Source: Prolixibacteraceae bacterium
Lineage (GTDB): Bacteria; Bacteroidota; Bacteroidia; Bacteroidales; Prolixibacteraceae
Direction of reading: 5' to 3'
Assembly (NCBI GenBank): GCA_003457135.1
Contig: DMSQ01000060.1
Location: 1-7,349, forward strand
DNA length: 7,349 nt
The notes under the pieces were generated by a model, which was given only the letters and a program-made list of their open reading frames with translations, was not told the origin of the DNA and ran no database searches. Shown here one piece after another: positions 1 to 7,007 of this stretch; within the stretch, counting starts at the first letter, position 1, and each line of letters opens with the position of its first letter. A program made the position numbers and the translations under genes.

Positions 1-197
1 GCTTAAAATCTAACGGAGTATTGCCTGAATATAAAGAATAAAATTCCACCGGTACCCATGCAAATAAGTGACGATTGACACAGAGCAATTACGTCGGTGC
101 CATTGTATATCAAGGCAACTATCAACGCCAGAAACATAGCTATTCCTTCAACAATCAGTAACAGACCAAGAGTACGGAATATCAATTTAAAATTCAT
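1..197 (-). CDS. trkH: Trk-type K+ uptake protein TrkH, N-terminal part, apparently interrupted by a frameshift
   Basis: TrkH is the membrane channel subunit of the Trk potassium uptake system and works with the NAD-binding TrkA encoded just upstream (21-bp gap). What is visible is the family-typical N-terminus: MNFKLIFRTLGLLLIVEGIA, a second hydrophobic stretch, then MGTGGILFFIFR at residues 47-58. The frame opened by the ATG at 197-195 then stops at a TAA (5-3) after 64 residues, whereas TrkH proteins are usually close to 500 residues. Reading the bases after the ILFFIF segment in another frame gives GNTPLDFK followed by a codon beginning with C. This fits the (K)REG motif that follows the first hairpin in Bacteroidota TrkH. 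I infer a one- or two-base frameshift near positions 22-30, either a real lesion or a sequencing error. The rest lies outside the window. The family call is fairly secure; the intactness of the gene is not. Confidence 0.72.
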
Positions 198-218
198 ATT
201 AATGGCAAATAGATAACA

Positions 219-1553
219 TTAGCTAAAAAACTTTTCCATCTTTCTGATTGCAGAAGTCAGAGCAAAAACAACAACTAAATCTCCAATTTTAATTTGGGTA
301 TCGCCAGTTGCGACAAATCCTTTATCACCCCTGATTACCCCACCAACGATAGCATCATCAGGAAAGGAAAGTTCACGCAGCGGTTTACTGGTAATCTTTG
401 ATTCATTTTTTATCTCAAACTCAAAAACATCAGCATCAGAAGCGGTTAAACATTTGACTTGAGATACAGAAGTTCCCATGGTATATTTATAAATATAACT
501 TGCAGCAAGCAGTTTTTTATTAATAATACTCCCGATTCCCATTTCTTCAGCCATATTCAGAAAGTCGAGATTCTCAATTTCTGCAATAGTGCGTTTTACC
601 CCAATTGATTTAGCTAGTTGGCACGATAATATATTTGTTTCTGAATTTCCGGTTACGGCAATAAAAGCATCCATTTTCTCCAGCGATTCTTCTTTCAGTA
701 ATTCCATGTTTCGGCCATCACCATGAATAACCAATGCATTCCTAAGCTTCCCGGCCAAGCGAATGCTTCGGTCCCTATCGTATTCAATAATTTTAATGTG
801 ATACAGGTCGCCAAGTTTTTCAACAGCTTTTTGAGCTATCCGACTACCACCAAGAATCATGATGTTTTTTATCTCATAGATTTTTTTACCGCAAAGATTC
901 AAAATCTGATCTTTATTTGCTTTGTTAGTAATAAAAAATACAATGTCTCCATTTAAGATTACTGATTTTCCGCGAGGAATAAAAACTTTATTTTCCCTTG
1001 ATATTGCTACGGTGCGAATTGCCTCATCGGTTAGTGAAATATCTTCCATAGTTCGATTAACAATCGGTGCATTTCCACGAACTTTTATTCCCATTAAAAT
1101 CAATTTTCCTTCAGAGAATTCAATCATTTCACGGGTACTAACCTGCTTAATCGAATTTACAATTTCTATCGCCGCTAAATTTTCAGGATAAATAATTTCA
1201 TCTACGCCATATTTGGTAAATCGAGCGCGGTTATGGGGATTCAAAAATTCGCCGTTATTTACCCGTGCAACTGTTCTTTTGGCTCCCAGGTCTTTGGCAA
1301 TTAAGCAGGCTACAATGTTCCGATCTTCAAATGGGGTTACAGCAATAAATAAATCAGCTTCCTGTGTGCCTGCTTCCTGAAGATCTCTGATCGAATTGGC
1401 ATATCCAGTTACAGTCAGTAAATCAATATGGCTTGAAATCTGATGAAGCTTTTCCGAATCTTCATCCATCAATATGATATCGTGTTTTTCTTTGCTTAAC
1501 ATTCTGGCAAGGTGCGTTCCAACTTCACCAGCTCCGGCAATTAGTATTTTCAT
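219..1553 (-). CDS. trkA: Trk system potassium uptake protein TrkA
   Basis: TrkA is a peripheral cytoplasmic NAD(H)-binding regulator that gates the TrkH potassium channel. The 444-residue length is normal for the two-module form. Module 1 begins with a Rossmann nucleotide-binding motif (ILIAGAGEVG, glycines 7, 9 and 12, acidic residue D30 at the end of strand 2) and is followed by a TrkA_C (RCK-C) domain at about 135-220. Module 2 begins near residue 230 with a degenerate glycine loop (IMILGGSRIA, G235-G236) in a second TrkA_N domain, and a second TrkA_C domain occupies about 368-444. The ATG at 1553 directly precedes the Rossmann strand, so the start is secure. No Shine-Dalgarno sequence is visible upstream, which is usual in Bacteroidota. 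trkH follows after 21 bp, making a K+ uptake operon. The start codon lies in a possible weak hairpin with 1580-1585. Confidence 0.96.
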   Translation of the reverse strand: MKILIAGAGEVGTHLARMLSKEKHDIILMDEDSEKLHQISSHIDLLTVTGYANSIRDLQEAGTQEADLFIAVTPFEDRNIVACLIAKDLGAKRTVARVNNGEFLNPHNRARFTKYGVDEIIYPENLAAIEIVNSIKQVSTREMIEFSEGKLILMGIKVRGNAPIVNRTMEDISLTDEAIRTVAISRENKVFIPRGKSVILNGDIVFFITNKANKDQILNLCGKKIYEIKNIMILGGSRIAQKAVEKLGDLYHIKIIEYDRDRSIRLAGKLRNALVIHGDGRNMELLKEESLEKMDAFIAVTGNSETNILSCQLAKSIGVKRTIAEIENLDFLNMAEEMGIGSIINKKLLAASYIYKYTMGTSVSQVKCLTASDADVFEFEIKNESKITSKPLRELSFPDDAIVGGVIRGDKGFVATGDTQIKIGDLVVVFALTSAIRKMEKFFS

Positions 1554-1744
1554 CTGTTTATAATTTGTTTTTTAATTGTCAGATGGAACTCGCCAATAAT
1601 CATTCTCCTGTGTGAGAAGTAATTCTCATGGCTCGTTTCATCTTCATAAATCTTTTTTTGCGACTTTGAATATACGTTAAAATACATGATTTTGCTTCGT
1701 ATTCTAATGATGAATTTTCTCCTGGAATCAGTGAACAATGACGT
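1554..1744. other. comEC-trkA intergenic gap with no convincing gene
   Basis: This 191-bp AT-rich gap lies between the comEC stop and the trkA start, both on the minus strand. I see no T-tract terminator for comEC and no good TAnnTTTG promoter for trkA. Two minus-strand frames stay open. One continues the comEC frame past its TAA, can only start at TTG (1738), and ends in an ATGA overlap with trkA. Another runs about 50 codons to a TGA near 1607 with no early ATG. Both could be chance. Short complementary pieces TTCTC (1603-1607), GAGAA (1614-1618) and TTCTC (1623-1627) could form alternative small hairpins. Confidence 0.5.
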
Positions 1745-3760
1745 TTAGTTGATTTTCAAGCTATAAGCTCCATTATTCTTTATGTTGAATTCTGTCGGAT
1801 CTTTTTTTCGCCTATTCGAAGAAGTACCGCCCATTGTTAAGGTTTGTATGATGTTTTTAACTTGATTCGAATTCTGTACTTTAAGTTTAATAATTTCGGT
1901 TCCCCGACTGTTGTATTCTGATTGATATGAAAGTTCAAGCTCGCAACACAGAAATTGAATCGTATTGGGATTTATGACTAAATCTGTAGTTCTCAAATCA
2001 AACCATTTTTTTCTGTTAATAATAATTGGGGTATCAATCTTAGAATGATTTTCAACTTGCTTAACCATCCTGATATCTGTTTTAGGTAGGGTATCCAGGC
2101 CATTTGTTATCAGATAATTCTTTCGGCCATTAATTAAATGAATCAGTGTGTTTTTAGAATTATATACGATAATTGCCTTTTGGTTGAGTACTTTGTATTT
2201 TTCAACAAATCCATTAACCTGAAAAAGGAGAATCAGTACCAGCCCGGAAATCATCCACCCTTTTTGTTTTGAAGCAAAAAACATAAGCACAACTGTGATG
2301 CAGGCGAAAAGCAGCAGTACCTGAAAAGGGTTCAGAACAATACCCTGACTGACTGCATAAGGCAGGGCGTCTATGGTTTTAAGTATTTCCAGCATTAAAT
2401 GCGTGGTTTTTTGAATGAATATTCCGAGAAGCATGGATATGCTTTGCACTGGCGAAGCAATAAAAAATGCAATTGTCAGCCAGATGATAAGAGTTGTAGC
2501 CGGGATTACAACAAAATTACTAAGCCAGAATAAATTCGGAAATTGATTAAAATAGAATAAACCCAAAGGAAAAGTAGTCAACTGAGCGGCAATGGATACC
2601 GTAGTTAAACTCCAAATCCATTTGAGAACCGGATTGGTTACTTCAATCAATTTATTTAGGACCGGATGAATCAAAATAATTCCAAACACTGCCAGGTAGG
2701 ATAGTTGAAATCCTATATCATAAATAACAAGTGGATTAAGGAGAATAAGAAACAAGGCTGATGCCATAAGGGTGTTGTAAATATTGGCAGGGCGTCGGAG
2801 TAAATTGCCAATTATCAGAAAGGAAAACATGACTGTTGCCCGTTGAACAGATGGTGAGAAGCCTGAAATAAATGCGTAAATCCAAAGAAATGATATCATT
2901 AAAACAGCAAATATTGCTGAGCCTGCTTTTCCCCTTTTAATGAACGACAAGAGAAAACCAAGAATAAAATAAATTAAAGCCACATGCAACCCCGAAACCG
3001 ATAAAACATGCATTGCACCGGTCGAGGCAAAATAATCGATGGTTTCCTGATCAATTTCAGTACGGTATCCCAAAGTTAAAGCAGAAACTACTGAACGCTC
3101 TTCTTTTTCAGTAATTGAAGTAGTCAAAAGGGAAATAAGTTTGTCTCGATATTGTTCGGCTTTCAAACCCAAACGGTTGACCTTGTTTTCAGTCTTTAAG
3201 TAGGTCCCTTCAGTTAAATATACCGAAAACCAGATGTCATTTTTATGCATCATCGATTGATAATCAATCTCATAAGGATTTCCGTAATTTCTGATTTTCT
3301 GCGGCCTGGCAAGCAGTATCAGCTGATCGCCGGTGGTAATGGTTGTGTCAAAATTAGTTTTGCTGAAATAAGCAATAAGCTTTTCTGGTTTAATCAGTGA
3401 TTTATTTTGTATTCGCAATGCAGTTTGGTAAGTCCTGGCTTTTTCTGCCGGTTTCTGGCAAACTTCAGCTAAAAAATAATCTTTTCGGCCGAAAGAGGGG
3501 AGAGGTCTTTCCTGACCTTTGCCTGAATAAAAAACTCCGGCAAGTATAATCCCGACTGAAATCAACAGGTTCTGAATTTTTATTGCGGAGTAGTTGCTGT
3601 TTCTCCATAAGAAAATCAGTATCGAGATCAACGTGGTGCACAGGATTGCAGCGATGCGCAGATCCAAAGTCAGATACCAGCGAAGCATTATTCCAATCAG
3701 GAAAAGACCGGTAATCCGGATAAAGGGGATTTTTTGGAAAATATTTCGGGTAGCCGGCAT
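1745..3760 (-). CDS. comEC: ComEC/Rec2-family competence (DNA uptake channel) protein
   Basis: ComEC proteins form the inner-membrane channel through which single-stranded DNA enters the cytoplasm during natural transformation. The 671-residue protein has N-terminal membrane segments (about 10-60), then a soluble DUF4131-type region (about 65-200). The polytopic Competence domain (about 215-500) carries the family signature MHVLSVSGLHVA at residues 250-261, with H259. The C-terminal part (about 515-671) is a soluble region without the HxHxDH metal-binding motif of the metallo-beta-lactamase domain. As I recall, Bacteroidota ComECs generally lack that domain too, so this is probably the normal short form and not a truncation. 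The ATG at 3760 is followed by MPATRNIFQKIPFIRITG and a membrane segment, a typical N-terminus. It lies 123 bp downstream of def on the same strand, possibly cotranscribed. Whether this organism is transformable cannot be seen here. Confidence 0.92.
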   Translation of the reverse strand: MPATRNIFQKIPFIRITGLFLIGIMLRWYLTLDLRIAAILCTTLISILIFLWRNSNYSAIKIQNLLISVGIILAGVFYSGKGQERPLPSFGRKDYFLAEVCQKPAEKARTYQTALRIQNKSLIKPEKLIAYFSKTNFDTTITTGDQLILLARPQKIRNYGNPYEIDYQSMMHKNDIWFSVYLTEGTYLKTENKVNRLGLKAEQYRDKLISLLTTSITEKEERSVVSALTLGYRTEIDQETIDYFASTGAMHVLSVSGLHVALIYFILGFLLSFIKRGKAGSAIFAVLMISFLWIYAFISGFSPSVQRATVMFSFLIIGNLLRRPANIYNTLMASALFLILLNPLVIYDIGFQLSYLAVFGIILIHPVLNKLIEVTNPVLKWIWSLTTVSIAAQLTTFPLGLFYFNQFPNLFWLSNFVVIPATTLIIWLTIAFFIASPVQSISMLLGIFIQKTTHLMLEILKTIDALPYAVSQGIVLNPFQVLLLFACITVVLMFFASKQKGWMISGLVLILLFQVNGFVEKYKVLNQKAIIVYNSKNTLIHLINGRKNYLITNGLDTLPKTDIRMVKQVENHSKIDTPIIINRKKWFDLRTTDLVINPNTIQFLCCELELSYQSEYNSRGTEIIKLKVQNSNQVKNIIQTLTMGGTSSNRRKKDPTEFNIKNNGAYSLKIN

Positions 3761-3883
3761 TTTTGTTGTTTTTTGCCAGTTACGGTGTATCTTTATGTTT
3801 GGTTAAGGATGGAAATCAGTTTTCTTTCTGAAAGTCAGTTATTTTCCACGAAATGAGTAATTTCAACAATGAAATGAAAGATT

Positions 3884-4435
3884 TTATTTTCCGGGAATCT
3901 TAATACGGTATTTGGGCAGAACCTTTCCTTTGGAAATAGCAGTCAGTTTACTTTTTAAAATTCTTCTTTTCAAGGGAGTCAGATAATCAACAAACATCAC
4001 TCCTTCCAAATGGTCATATTCGTGCTGGATGACCCGTGAAGTAAAACCGCTGTATATTTCCTCGTGCGGATTTAATTCTTCATCCAAATATTTAATCCGA
4101 ACTGTTTCCGGACGCATTACATCTTCTCGGATTTCGGGCAAGCTTAAACATCCCTCGTTCATAACCCATTCATCGCCAGATTTTTCCAAAATTTCAGGAT
4201 TTATAAAAGCTTTTTTTAGTCCGGGCATTTCGTCTTCTTCAACTTGTGTGGTGTCGAGTATAAATATACGGATAGCCTGCCCAACCTGTGGAGCTGCCAA
4301 ACCAACCCCATCAGAGTTATACATGGTTTCGAACATGTTCTGAATAAATTCTTTTAAATCGTGAAAATCCTTTGTAACTGGTTCTGCTTTTTTTCTTAAA
4401 ACAGGGTCGCCAAATACAGTAACCGGGTAAATCAT
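3884..4435 (-). CDS. def: Peptide deformylase
   Basis: Peptide deformylase removes the formyl group from the initiator methionine of nascent proteins in the cytoplasm. It is a ferrous-metal hydrolase. All three family motifs are intact. Counting from the ATG, they are motif I GVGLAAPQVG (43-52), motif II EGCLSLP (94-100, metal ligand C96) and motif III QHEYDH (137-142, ligands H138 and H142, catalytic E139). The length of 183 residues is standard for type 1 enzymes. I chose the ATG at 4435-4433, giving MIYPVTVFGDPVLRKKAE, over a TTG one codon earlier, because the former is the usual N-terminus. The ATG shares its A with the TGA of ruvX (TGATG), so the two are probably translationally coupled. 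A C-terminal basic tail (KGKVLPKYRIKIPGK) is common in this phylum. Confidence 0.97.
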   Translation of the reverse strand: MIYPVTVFGDPVLRKKAEPVTKDFHDLKEFIQNMFETMYNSDGVGLAAPQVGQAIRIFILDTTQVEEDEMPGLKKAFINPEILEKSGDEWVMNEGCLSLPEIREDVMRPETVRIKYLDEELNPHEEIYSGFTSRVIQHEYDHLEGVMFVDYLTPLKRRILKSKLTAISKGKVLPKYRIKIPGK

Positions 4436-4854
4436 CAATGATATTTTTTTTGTTCCAAATAACTTTGTAAAATGATGGTTGCACTCACGCCATCAATGGT
4501 TTCCTTGTTCTGCCTGTCCTTTTTTTTCAGGCCCGCGTCAATCATAGTTTGAAATGCCATTTTCGAAGTAAACCGTTCATCAACCTGCTCCAGTGGCATA
4601 TCCGGATAATCCTTTTGAAACTTCTTTAAAAACGGATTGATATAGAGAACGGCTTCGGAGGGCTGATTGTTCATTTGCACCGGATATCCAACAATAACTT
4701 TCTCAACATCCTCCTTTGTCAAATAATCCTTCAGAAAAGTCCATATATCGTGTGAAGGCACTGTTCTCAAACGGGTTGCGATCATCTGAAGCGGATCAGT
4801 TACCGCAATTCCAACCCGTTTTTTTCCGTAATCAATGGCTAATATTCTTCCCAC
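4435..4854 (-). CDS. ruvX: Putative pre-16S rRNA nuclease / Holliday junction resolvase-like YqgF (RuvX)
   Basis: This family has an RNase H-like fold. It is implicated in 5' maturation of 16S rRNA in Escherichia coli and was first proposed as a Holliday-junction resolvase. The 139-residue protein has the expected length. Visible motifs are ILAIDYGKKRVGIAVTD at the N-terminus with D8, VIVGYPVQMN at 53-62, VDERFTS at 91-97 with D92/E93, and KETIDGVSATIILQSYLE at 117-134 with D121. The three acidic positions match the active-site layout. The frame stays open for 85 more codons upstream, but that part would overlap the divergent transporter and shows no family similarity. I therefore chose the GTG at 4854, giving (M)GRILAIDYG. 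Upstream on the same strand is a TAnnTTTG-type element. The gene overlaps def by one base. Confidence 0.94.
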   Translation of the reverse strand: MGRILAIDYGKKRVGIAVTDPLQMIATRLRTVPSHDIWTFLKDYLTKEDVEKVIVGYPVQMNNQPSEAVLYINPFLKKFQKDYPDMPLEQVDERFTSKMAFQTMIDAGLKKKDRQNKETIDGVSATIILQSYLEQKKYH

Positions 4855-4870
4855 TTTGTAAGTTTTGCGG

Positions 4871-4878
4871 CAAAAATA
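4871..4878 (-). promoter_or_regulatory. Candidate -7 element for ruvX-def
   Basis: On the minus strand this reads TATTTTTG, an exact match to the Bacteroidota -7 consensus TAnnTTTG, ending 16 bases before the ruvX GTG. No clear TTTG lies at the -33 spacing, and transcription would give a leader of only about 10 bases. It is plausible but unsupported beyond the motif. Confidence 0.4.
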
Positions 4879-4911
4879 ACAATATTTAGGCCGGATTTCA
4901 CTCCGAAATTG

Positions 4912-4919
4912 TAAATTCG
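4912..4919 (+). promoter_or_regulatory. Weak candidate -7 element for the YfcC-type transporter gene
   Basis: TAAATTCG differs by one base from TAnnTTTG and lies 13 bases before the ATG at 4933. No TTTG is found at the expected -33 distance. It is reported only because the 78-bp divergent gap must hold a promoter for this gene unless transcription starts elsewhere. Confidence 0.2.
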
Positions 4920-4932
4920 TTGAATCTATAAC

Positions 4933-6534
4933 ATGATCATGGTTAAAAAATTTCCGCATACCTATGTTATTGTATTTTTCATTATTCTGCTTGCAACAGT
5001 TACTACCTGGATAGTTCCCGCAGGCGAATTTAACCGGCAAACCATTGATACCAACGGAAACAAGCGTGAAGTTATTCAAACCGGCTCGTATCATCAGGTT
5101 GAACAGCAACCCCAGACCTGGCAGATTTTTTCGGCTTTTTACAAAGGATTTGTCAGGTCTCCCAGAATAATTGTTTTCATTCTTATTCTTGGAGGCGCCT
5201 TTTGGATTTTAAATGAAAGCAGGGCTATTGATGCCGGAGTTAATTCATTTCTGCAAAAAAGCCAACATCTCGAAAAATACTGGTTATTCAAAAAACTTGG
5301 TGTAAATAACATCATTATCACCTTTGTGATGCTCATGTTCAGCTTTTTTGGCGCCGTCTTTGGAATGAGCGAGGAAACTATTGCCTTTGTCATTATTTTC
5401 GTTCCTCTGGCCATTTCGATGGGCTACGATTCCATAGTTGGAGTGTGTATGTGTTTTATCGGGGCTGGAATTGGATTTGCAGGATGTTTGCTCAATCCGT
5501 TTACGCTCGGAATTGCCCAGGAAATAGCTGGATTATCATTGTTTTCTGGTATCGAATACCGACTGGTTATTTGGATGGTCATCAATGTTGTTGGAATTGG
5601 TTATGTGTTGAACTATGCCGCCAAAATCAAGAAAAATCCAAAGAAATCACCCGTTTACGCTGAAGATGAATACTGGCGTACTCACCACAATCAATCAAAT
5701 AATGATCTGCAACAACCTTCACTAACTAAAACCTGGATCGCTTATTTCTGCGTTTTGCTTGCAACTGTTACTTATGCGGTATGGATGCCAATGAATAGCA
5801 TCAAAGTTGGGCCATCAGTTCTGAAATTCCCGTTGCTTCCTGTACTAAGTGTATTGTTTGCAGTGTTTGGATACATTACAGCCAGCAAGTCAATTCAGTA
5901 TTTTATCCTGAACCTCTTGATGTTTACCATTGCCTATCTGATGGCAGGTGTAATGGGTTTCGATTGGAGCCTGATGGAAATTGCCGCCCTTTTCTTTACC
6001 ATGGCCCTTGTTGCTGGCATGGCCATGGGCAAAGGCCCTAATGATATTACCAAATTGTTTGTTGCAGGCGCAAAAGATATTATGTCGGCTGCCCTGGTGG
6101 TTGGATTAGCCGGTGGAATTATTGTCATTTTGGAAGATGGAAAAGTGATTGATACCATTTTGCATGAAATTTCAAAGTCAATGATCGGAATGGGCAAAGT
6201 AGCAACACTCTCGCTGATGTATGCTTTTCAGTCGGGTTTGAATATGGTTATAACTTCCGGAACAGCAAAAGCTGCCTTAATCATGCCCATTTTACGCGAT
6301 ATTTCTGAAATGATAGGAATGTCGAAACAGGCTACTGTTACGGCGTTTCACATTGGCGATGGATTTACCAACCTGATTACTCCAACTTCAGGAGTTTTAA
6401 TAGGAGTGCTCGAAATTGCCAGGGTGCCTTTCAATAAGTGGTTTAGATGGGCCTGGCCACTAATTCTGATACTTACCCTGGTGGGTTTTTTGTTATTGAT
6501 TCCAACGGTAACCATAAAATTGAACGGATTTTGA
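4933..6534 (+). CDS. yfcC: YfcC family (DcuC/ArcD-like) transporter
   Basis: This is a polytopic inner-membrane carrier of the YfcC family, related to DcuC-type anaerobic C4-dicarboxylate carriers and often labelled a basic amino acid antiporter. The substrate cannot be read from the sequence. The 533 residues begin with FPHTYVIVFF and a first membrane helix ending WIVPAGEF, typical of the family. The first half carries FGAVFGMSEETIAF (139-152) and GAGIGFAGCLLNPFTLGIA. A hydrophilic loop at about 231-270 separates the halves. The second half carries TSGTAKAALIMP (441-452) and GDGFTNLITPTSG (475-487), the paired re-entrant-type motifs of this superfamily. The ATG at 4939 (MVKKFPHTYV) is an equally good start. 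The gene is divergent from ruvX with no sign of an operon, and terminator-like hairpins follow it, so it is probably a single transcription unit. Confidence 0.9.
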   Translation: MIMVKKFPHTYVIVFFIILLATVTTWIVPAGEFNRQTIDTNGNKREVIQTGSYHQVEQQPQTWQIFSAFYKGFVRSPRIIVFILILGGAFWILNESRAIDAGVNSFLQKSQHLEKYWLFKKLGVNNIIITFVMLMFSFFGAVFGMSEETIAFVIIFVPLAISMGYDSIVGVCMCFIGAGIGFAGCLLNPFTLGIAQEIAGLSLFSGIEYRLVIWMVINVVGIGYVLNYAAKIKKNPKKSPVYAEDEYWRTHHNQSNNDLQQPSLTKTWIAYFCVLLATVTYAVWMPMNSIKVGPSVLKFPLLPVLSVLFAVFGYITASKSIQYFILNLLMFTIAYLMAGVMGFDWSLMEIAALFFTMALVAGMAMGKGPNDITKLFVAGAKDIMSAALVVGLAGGIIVILEDGKVIDTILHEISKSMIGMGKVATLSLMYAFQSGLNMVITSGTAKAALIMPILRDISEMIGMSKQATVTAFHIGDGFTNLITPTSGVLIGVLEIARVPFNKWFRWAWPLILILTLVGFLLLIPTVTIKLNGF

Positions 6535-6602
6535 AATTAAAAAATCATAAAAGATACAGATAATTTCTTCTGCCTGTAAATCTGATTTTATAACTGCAAA
6601 TC

Positions 6603-6632
6603 AAAAACGACTGGATCGAATCATTCGTTTTT
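6603..6632 (+). terminator. Candidate terminator after the transporter (first of two)
   Basis: A perfect 8-bp inverted repeat, AAAAACGA (6603-6610) with TCGTTTTT (6625-6632), encloses a 14-base loop and lies 68 bases after the yfcC stop. The right arm itself ends in five T residues and the left arm starts with five A residues, so it could act in either direction. An alternative short pairing CGAA/TTCG exists inside it. Confidence 0.5.
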
Positions 6633-6666
6633 CACAAAAAATATGACTTGCTAACGACTTCAACTC

Positions 6667-6696
6667 TCTTTTTTCATTCCTGAAAAAAGATTTTTT
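6667..6696 (+). terminator. Candidate intrinsic terminator after the transporter (second of two)
   Basis: TCTTTTTTCA (6667-6676) and TGAAAAAAGA (6681-6690) form a perfect 10-bp stem with a TTCC loop, followed at once by six T residues (6691-6696). The stem is AT-rich, but the layout of hairpin plus T-tract on the plus strand is the classic one. It separates the transporter from the strong promoter region of the next gene. Confidence 0.65.
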
Positions 6697-6843
6697 AAAT
6701 ACATTTTTAATGTTTTGGATGAGATATTTAACGATTTCAAATAAATTTTCATCAAATACAAAAAAAAATACTGAATTTAAATTATTTAATATCAGTAATA
6801 TAAAAAATATTTTAAAAATATTTTAAAATAAATGGTACTATGT
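6697..6843 (+). promoter_or_regulatory. AT-rich upstream region, UP-element-like
   Basis: This stretch is almost entirely A and T. It contains a nine-A tract (6760-6768), an inverted repeat TACTGA/TCAGTA (6769-6774 and 6792-6797) around the palindrome AATTTAAATT, and two copies of the palindrome AAAATATTTT (6804-6813 and 6815-6824) spaced 11 bp apart, near one helical turn. These copies lie about 60-80 bases upstream of the inferred start of transcription at about 6883. Curvature or UP-element activation of the downstream promoter is the simplest reading. No gene is seen here. Confidence 0.4.
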
Positions 6844-6876
6844 GTTGCATGGTATTAGTTAAAAGATATATATTTG
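6844..6876 (+). promoter_or_regulatory. Bacteroidota-type promoter for the secreted acidic protein gene
   Basis: TATATTTG (6869-6876) matches the -7 consensus TAnnTTTG exactly. GTTG (6844-6847) is one base off the -33 consensus TTTG, with 21 bases between, which is within the usual spacing. Transcription would begin near 6883, leaving a leader of about 138 bases. This is the best promoter match in the window. Confidence 0.68.
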
Positions 6877-6891
6877 CAGTACAAATATCAA

Positions 6892-6942
6892 TGTAACGAA
6901 AGGTAGGAGTTTAAAAAAAGAACTGTATGGTTTGTAACGAAA
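6892..6942 (+). repeat. 10-bp direct repeat TGTAACGAAA in the leader
   Basis: Perfect copies lie at 6892-6901 and 6933-6942, 41 bases apart from start to start. Both fall inside the inferred leader. The first is followed by an AGGAG, while the second runs into the in-frame ATG at 6943. No function is known to me. Confidence 0.6.
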
Positions 6943-7007
6943 ATGAAAATCAGTCGTCATATAAATAGAAACAAAAACTTAAAAACTAAAAAACAAATTA
7001 AAACAAT

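Noticed and set aside
723..1191. Plus-strand open frames inside trkA
   Set aside because: They are antisense shadows of a clearly coding, full-length TrkA and have no promoter or family similarity.
1550..1738. A 62-residue basic protein starting at TTG as a gene
   Set aside because: Its only long start is TTG, its composition is that of AT-rich noncoding DNA (Ile, Lys, Arg), and no recognisable domain is present. It is kept only as a low-interest observation.
3860..3875. Hairpin ATTTCA/TGAAAT just after the def stop as a terminator
   Set aside because: It is only 6 bp and AT-rich, and no T-tract follows on the minus strand.
4436..4438. TTG start for def, giving MMIYP
   Set aside because: The next codon is ATG and gives the usual MIYP N-terminus, with a standard TGATG coupling to ruvX.
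4932..4941. Palindrome CATGATCATG at the transporter start as an operator
   Set aside because: It is explained by the two closely spaced ATG start codons. At 10 bp it is too short to claim as an operator.
4855..5109. N-terminal extension of RuvX by 85 codons
   Set aside because: It would overlap the first 177 bases of the divergent transporter gene. The translated part lacks family similarity, and the GTG at 4854 gives the normal RuvX length.
6541..6589. AAAATCA/TGATTTT pairing after the transporter as a terminator
   Set aside because: The loop is 35 bases and the 7-bp stem is AT-rich. The two hairpins further downstream are far better candidates.
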